The translations under genes and the position numbers were made by a program. Shown here piece after piece: positions 60,971 to 64,000 of a stretch of 64,000 nucleotides of DNA (its first letter is position 1; every line of letters starts with the position of its first letter). The notes under the pieces are model-generated. The model saw only the letters and a program-made list of their open reading frames with translations. It was not told the DNA's origin and did no database searches. Source of the DNA: an uncultured Bacilli bacterium (GTDB taxonomy: Bacteria > Bacillota_I > Bacilli_A > RFN20 > CAG-288); assembly GCA_934725685.1 (NCBI GenBank), contig CAKVBX010000004.1:11399-75398 (forward strand), in the 5' to 3' direction.

Positions 60971-62744
60971 AACTGCCCTTTTCCTCTCCGCCTGCTCCCT
61001 CATGACCGTCAACTCCTATGGTGTGATGGATTCCTCCATCAGAGGAGCTAAGAAGTATCTTCCCAGCGGAGAGAAGATCATCCTTTCCGTCTATAACTCC
61101 GAAGACTATATCGCAGAAGATGATTCCACGACCGAGGAGGAAGAACCCGACCTCGTCAAAATGTTCGAAGAATACTGCAGAGAGGAATACGACACCGATG
61201 TCGATGTCGTCTACTCCACCTTCGATACCAACGAGACCATGCTCGCCCAGCTCGACATGGGAAAGGCCTTCGATCTCGTCTGTCCGAGCGACTACGTCAT
61301 TCAGAAGATGATCGCCAAGGACATGATTGTCCCCTTCGATGAAGGAACGACCCCCAACTATGACGAGTATGTCTCCCCGTTCGTCCTCAACAAGATTGCC
61401 AATATCGAAGTCAACGGCAAAAAGGACATCGTCAACCAATACGCCAAAGGCTATATGTGGGGAACTCTCTCCATCCTCTATAACGACAGCTATGGTCTTC
61501 TCGACCTCAAAGGCATCACCGCCAAGGAAATGGACGAAGACATGAATTCCTGGCTCGGTCTCTGGGACGAAAAATACAACAACCTCCTCGCCATCAAAGA
61601 CAGTATGAGAGACACCTATGCCGCCGGCATCTTCAAAGCCTACAACGATGACTTCATCGATGAGGACGGCAACAAGAGAGACGGCCTTGCCACGCTCAAG
61701 AAGAAATATGACAACAAGGAAATCGATGAAGCGACCTACAACGATACCCTGACGGAAATCTTCAACAAGTGCGATGATAGCACCATCGCCACCGTCGAGA
61801 AGGAACTCAAGGAACTCAAGAACAACGCCTTCGGTTTCGAAGTCGACTCCGGTAAGGTCGATATGGCGCAGGGCAACAAGTTCGCCATCAACCTCGCCTG
61901 GTCCGGCGATGCCGCCTGGGCCATGGATATGGCAGACGAATACAACGAGGAACACAAGGATGCGGAAACCGGCGAATATGTCGACGGTTTCACGCCGACC
62001 ACACTGAAATATACGATTCCGGAGACCGGTGCCAACATCTGGTTCGACGGCTGGGTCATGCCTAAGTCCATCTCAGACACCAACAAAATCTGGGCGGAAC
62101 GTTTCGTCGACTTCCTCTCCATGCCGGAAAATGCAGCCATCAACATGGACTTCATCGGCTATACTCCGGTCATTGCCGGTGATGACATCCTTTCCCTTGT
62201 TCAGGCCAATTACGACCTCCGTTACAACGAAGAGACCGAAGAAATCGATCCTTCCTTCCTCGATGACTATGAAATCAGGAACAGAAGTGAAATTCCGGCT
62301 CTCAGTTATCTCGAAGACGGTTCCAAGAACCAGGACATCGACAATTACGCCTATGCAAAGGATATCTCCTATTTCTTTGCAGACAGTACGAGAAACACGC
62401 TCAAGGAACACGATATCTCGGATGCCATCTTCTACCTGCCGGGCAGTCAATACTCCCGTCAGTTCGACTCCCAGTATCCGGATGCCTCCGTCCTTCCCAC
62501 CCTCGCCATCATGCAAGACTTCGGAGAGCAGAATCTGAAGATTGTCACCATGTGGGAGCGGGTCAAGAGCAGTGCCCTTCCGATCTGGGCCTATGTCCTC
62601 ATTGCGCTTGCAGTCCTCCTCGCCCTCAGCGCCTTCATCTTCTATAAGGTCCGTGTCCATGCGGTCCATAAGAGAAGAAAACAGCGCAAGAAGGAAAGAG
62701 AACAGAAAAACACGCCGGCCAAGGCTGACAAGAAGACAAAGTAA
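60948..62744 (+). CDS. potD: polyamine-binding protein PotD with C-terminal membrane anchor
   Basis: Extracytoplasmic receptor of the importer. 598 residues, far longer than the usual 350. N-terminal signal with a possible lipobox FLSAC (Cys about residue 16). Type 2 binding-protein fold: ILSVYNSEDYIAED (about 45), CPSDYVIQKMI (about 110), IPETGANIWFDGWVMPKS (about 355), PEN...NMDFIGYTPV. Extra helical charged segments lie between about 200 and 300. Residues 543-566 form a membrane span, followed by a strongly basic tail, so the receptor is anchored at its C-terminus. AAGGAGG seven bases before ATG. Confidence 0.92.
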   Translation: MSRLRLTRTALFLSACSLMTVNSYGVMDSSIRGAKKYLPSGEKIILSVYNSEDYIAEDDSTTEEEEPDLVKMFEEYCREEYDTDVDVVYSTFDTNETMLAQLDMGKAFDLVCPSDYVIQKMIAKDMIVPFDEGTTPNYDEYVSPFVLNKIANIEVNGKKDIVNQYAKGYMWGTLSILYNDSYGLLDLKGITAKEMDEDMNSWLGLWDEKYNNLLAIKDSMRDTYAAGIFKAYNDDFIDEDGNKRDGLATLKKKYDNKEIDEATYNDTLTEIFNKCDDSTIATVEKELKELKNNAFGFEVDSGKVDMAQGNKFAINLAWSGDAAWAMDMADEYNEEHKDAETGEYVDGFTPTTLKYTIPETGANIWFDGWVMPKSISDTNKIWAERFVDFLSMPENAAINMDFIGYTPVIAGDDILSLVQANYDLRYNEETEEIDPSFLDDYEIRNRSEIPALSYLEDGSKNQDIDNYAYAKDISYFFADSTRNTLKEHDISDAIFYLPGSQYSRQFDSQYPDASVLPTLAIMQDFGEQNLKIVTMWERVKSSALPIWAYVLIALAVLLALSAFIFYKVRVHAVHKRRKQRKKEREQKNTPAKADKKTK

Positions 62745-62750
62745 GAATCA

Positions 62751-62780
62751 AAAGGATCTGCTGCGGCAGATCCTTTTTTC
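62751..62780. terminator. bidirectional terminator after potD
   Basis: Eleven-base-pair stem AAAGGATCTGC/GCAGATCCTTT (62751-62761 with 62766-62776), loop TGCG, T-run after. Also serves the convergent RimK-like gene. Confidence 0.92.
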
Positions 62781-62784
62781 GATG

Positions 62785-63678
62785 TCAGTAAATCCGTTTC
62801 CGGATCATCGTAACGATAGTCGCGGCGATATTCTTTCCGGTAACTTTTTCGATTTCCGTGAAGAAGGCGTTTCCGTTGGCTTCCAGAAACAGCGGGTTGT
62901 CCGCCTTATCCATCGCAATATCGATCCCGGCATAATCGAGACGGAGCGCATGGGCGGCATCCACTGCCATCTTCTCAAAGGAAGCCGGGACTTTTCCTGT
63001 CGCATCATAACCTTTTCCGCCGAGTGCGATATTGGAACGGAAGTCTTTTTCGTTGACCCGCTCCATGACAGCGACGACATTCGAGTCCACCACGATGAAA
63101 CGATAGTCATGTCCTTTGTGTTCCTTCAGGAATTCCTCATAGAGATGTGGAATCTTCTTATACTGGGCATAGATTTCCTGAAGCTCTTTTCTATCGTGAA
63201 TCAGCCGTACCTGTTTTCCTAAAGAACCGTGGTTTTCTTTGAACACCATCGGAAAATGGAGTTTCTCTTCCAGAACGGAAAGAAAGCGGTCCTCGCTTCC
63301 CTTCTCTCCCGCATCGAGATAACAGAGCGGAGCAGGAATCGTCAGTGGGGTCTTTACTCCCGTTTTTTCCAGTTCGAGGATGGAAAGCATCTTGTCATCG
63401 GAAAGGACTAAGGATTCATAGGAATTGAAAAGTGGCAGCTTTTCGGAAAGTGCTTTTGCAAGATAGCGGTCCTTATCGAGGTAGAGAACAAAATCATAGG
63501 GAAACGGACCTAGAAACTCCGTGCTGTCTCCTTTTGCGAAGGGTAACAGTTCCAAAGCATCCTTCGTATCCAAAGCGATACCGAAGGGAGCGAACTCCTC
63601 TTCCAGACGATGAATCTTGTAATCATTATTCTTATTGTTGGAATAAGCATTGATCACGCATAAACCACGATGAAACAT
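62785..63678 (-). CDS. RimK-like ATP-grasp ligase
   Basis: ATP-dependent carboxylate-amine ligase, 297 residues. ATP-grasp landmarks: FPMVFKENHGSLGKQVRLI (about 142-160; ATP-binding Lys and glycine loop), YRFIVVDSNVVAVMERV (about 197-213), and the metal residues in GIDIAMDKADNPLFLEANGN (about 255-274). N-terminus GLCVINAYSN is typical of RimK-family proteins in Firmicutes. These ligate glutamate or other amino acids to proteins or coenzymes; the substrate here is unknown. TAAAAT ends six bases before the ATG, no ribosome site: an apparent leaderless mRNA. Confidence 0.85.
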   Translation of the reverse strand: MFHRGLCVINAYSNNKNNDYKIHRLEEEFAPFGIALDTKDALELLPFAKGDSTEFLGPFPYDFVLYLDKDRYLAKALSEKLPLFNSYESLVLSDDKMLSILELEKTGVKTPLTIPAPLCYLDAGEKGSEDRFLSVLEEKLHFPMVFKENHGSLGKQVRLIHDRKELQEIYAQYKKIPHLYEEFLKEHKGHDYRFIVVDSNVVAVMERVNEKDFRSNIALGGKGYDATGKVPASFEKMAVDAAHALRLDYAGIDIAMDKADNPLFLEANGNAFFTEIEKVTGKNIAATIVTMIRKRIY

Positions 63679-63712
63679 ACGGATATTTTAGTAAAGCAGA
63701 TTCAGTTTTCAA
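63679..63712 (-). promoter_or_regulatory. promoter of a leaderless mRNA (RimK-like gene)
   Basis: Minus strand: -35 TTGAAA (63707-63712), 16-nt spacer, -10 TAAAAT (63685-63690), then six bases and ATG. A well-formed promoter whose predicted start falls on the ATG itself. Confidence 0.75.
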
Positions 63713-63742
63713 GCGTTTTCATAGAAGTTCTATCGAAAGGAC

Positions 63743-63771
63743 TTGAAAATCGGATGAATTGACCTTATAAT
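63743..63771 (+). promoter_or_regulatory. promoter of the initiator tRNA gene
   Basis: -35 TTGAAA (63743-63748), 17-nt spacer, -10 TATAAT (63766-63771), 29 nt before the tRNA. Confidence 0.85.
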
Positions 63772-63800
63772 TACATAGCTCTCTGAAAAGAGGCCTATAT

Positions 63801-63875
63801 CGCGGGGTAGAGCAGTGGTAGCTCGTCAGGCTCATAACCTGGAGGCCGTAGGTTCAAGTCCTACCCCCGCCACCA
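63801..63875 (+). tRNA. initiator tRNA-fMet (anticodon CAT)
   Basis: 75-nt cloverleaf. Acceptor CGCGGGG/CCCCGCC with an unpaired first position (C1 opposite C72), the mark of a bacterial initiator; D-stem GAGC/GCTC with A11:U24; short D-loop AGTGGTA; anticodon loop CTCATAA; T-arm GTAGG-TTCAAGT-CCTAC; CCA encoded (63873-63875). Two details differ from the usual: position 72 is C, not A, and the anticodon stem is TCAGG/CCTGG, so only two of the three classic G:C pairs at 29-31 remain (29:41 is A:U). Confidence 0.93.
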
Positions 63876-63886
63876 TGAAATCAATC

Positions 63887-63915
63887 GCTCTGAGGTAATC
63901 CTCAGAGCTTTTTAT
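63887..63915 (+). terminator. terminator after tRNA-fMet
   Basis: Nine-base-pair stem GCTCTGAGG/CCTCAGAGC around TAAT, followed by TTTTTATTTTT. The remaining 85 bases to the window edge show no gene. Confidence 0.93.
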
Positions 63916-64000
63916 TTTTCTGCAAAAATACTGATTTGCACATGGGGTCAGCAAAACACGATGAATCAGGGCTTTTTTGACATCAGCTCTCGATATCTGA

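Noticed and set aside
60957..61955. A 332-codon open frame antisense to potD
   Set aside because: Shadow of potD, rich in Val/Asp/Glu with no plausible start.
1..64000. CRISPR array, rRNA, prophage, intact insertion sequence, T-box or known metabolite riboswitch
   Set aside because: Looked for on both strands; no regularly spaced repeats, rRNA segments, integrase/transposase or recognisable riboswitch core sequences were seen.
1..64000. UGA read as tryptophan (mollicute code), suggested by the mycoplasma-like PotA
   Set aside because: TGA serves as the terminal stop of many genes at the expected family length and tryptophans are encoded by TGG.

Overview
The window (about 64 kb) reads as chromosomal DNA of a Gram-positive, low-to-moderate G+C bacterium of the Bacilli, most likely an Erysipelotrichia- or Mollicutes-related lineage. 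The evidence is the conserved Firmicutes gene orders (rpsB-tsf-pyrH-frr-cdsA-dxr, polA-mutM-coaE, infC-rpmI-rplT with an L20-type leader, rpsF-ssb-rpsR, ezrA-cysteine desulfurase-thiI, feoA-feoB), strong GGAGG ribosome sites, TTGACA/TATAAT-type promoters, and an unusually long PotA of the kind annotated in mycoplasmas. TGA ends many genes here (for example polA and the mutM-coaE fusion), so the code is standard and this is not a UGA=Trp mollicute. No rRNA, CRISPR array, prophage or intact insertion sequence is visible.

Layout. 1-5300 (minus): dxr (cut by the window edge), cdsA, frr, pyrH, tsf and rpsB; uppS is absent from its usual place. 5356-5474: tRNA-Glu(CTC) and terminator. 5690-8099 (minus): a small unknown gene, glycerate kinase and a membrane-anchored alpha/beta hydrolase. 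8402-11676: acetolactate decarboxylase and a KdgT-type permease, divergent from a CdaR/PucR-type regulator. 11713-18712 (plus): dnaE, polA and a mutM-coaE gene fusion. 18814-24541 (minus): pckA, birA and the four subunits of a Na+-pumping biotin-dependent decarboxylase, divergent from biotin importer bioY. 25498-28539: glycosyltransferase, RluA-type pseudouridine synthase, upp. 28611-31377 (minus): an A+T-rich pair, a secreted ricin-lectin/caspase-like putative peptidase and a lipoprotein. 31560-34653: MATE exporter, then infC-rpmI-rplT behind an attenuating leader. 34712-43313 (minus): feoAB with a tiny membrane protein, thiI, cysteine desulfurase, ezrA, a CcpA-like regulator and rubrerythrin. 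43449-50896 (plus): a heterodimeric ABC exporter, a HAD phosphatase and two tandem mgtE genes. 51006-57247: tRNA/rRNA methyltransferase, adenosine deaminase, rpsF-ssb-rpsR, a Y-family polymerase with YolD partner, guanylate kinase, HAD phosphatase. 57599-62744 (plus): potABCD. 62785-63678: RimK-like ATP-grasp ligase. 63801-63875: initiator tRNA.

How the genes work together. PckA can make ATP from PEP and CO2 while forming oxaloacetate; the adjacent decarboxylase would turn oxaloacetate to pyruvate while pumping Na+. BirA and BioY supply the biotin this needs. Pyruvate could drain to acetoin through acetolactate decarboxylase. This suggests a fermentative organism that conserves energy between PEP and pyruvate. 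Rubrerythrin and FeoAB fit an anaerobic or microaerobic life.

The most distinctive signals are in translation initiation: several genes whose -10 box lies only 6-9 nt before the ATG with no ribosome site (apparent leaderless mRNAs: dnaE, Y-family polymerase, trmH-like, rimK-like, bioY), an infC that appears to start at AUA, and an initiator tRNA with C72 and an A29:U41 pair. The mutM-coaE fusion, the secreted caspase-like protein and the extended PotA / membrane-anchored PotD are the other items worth following.
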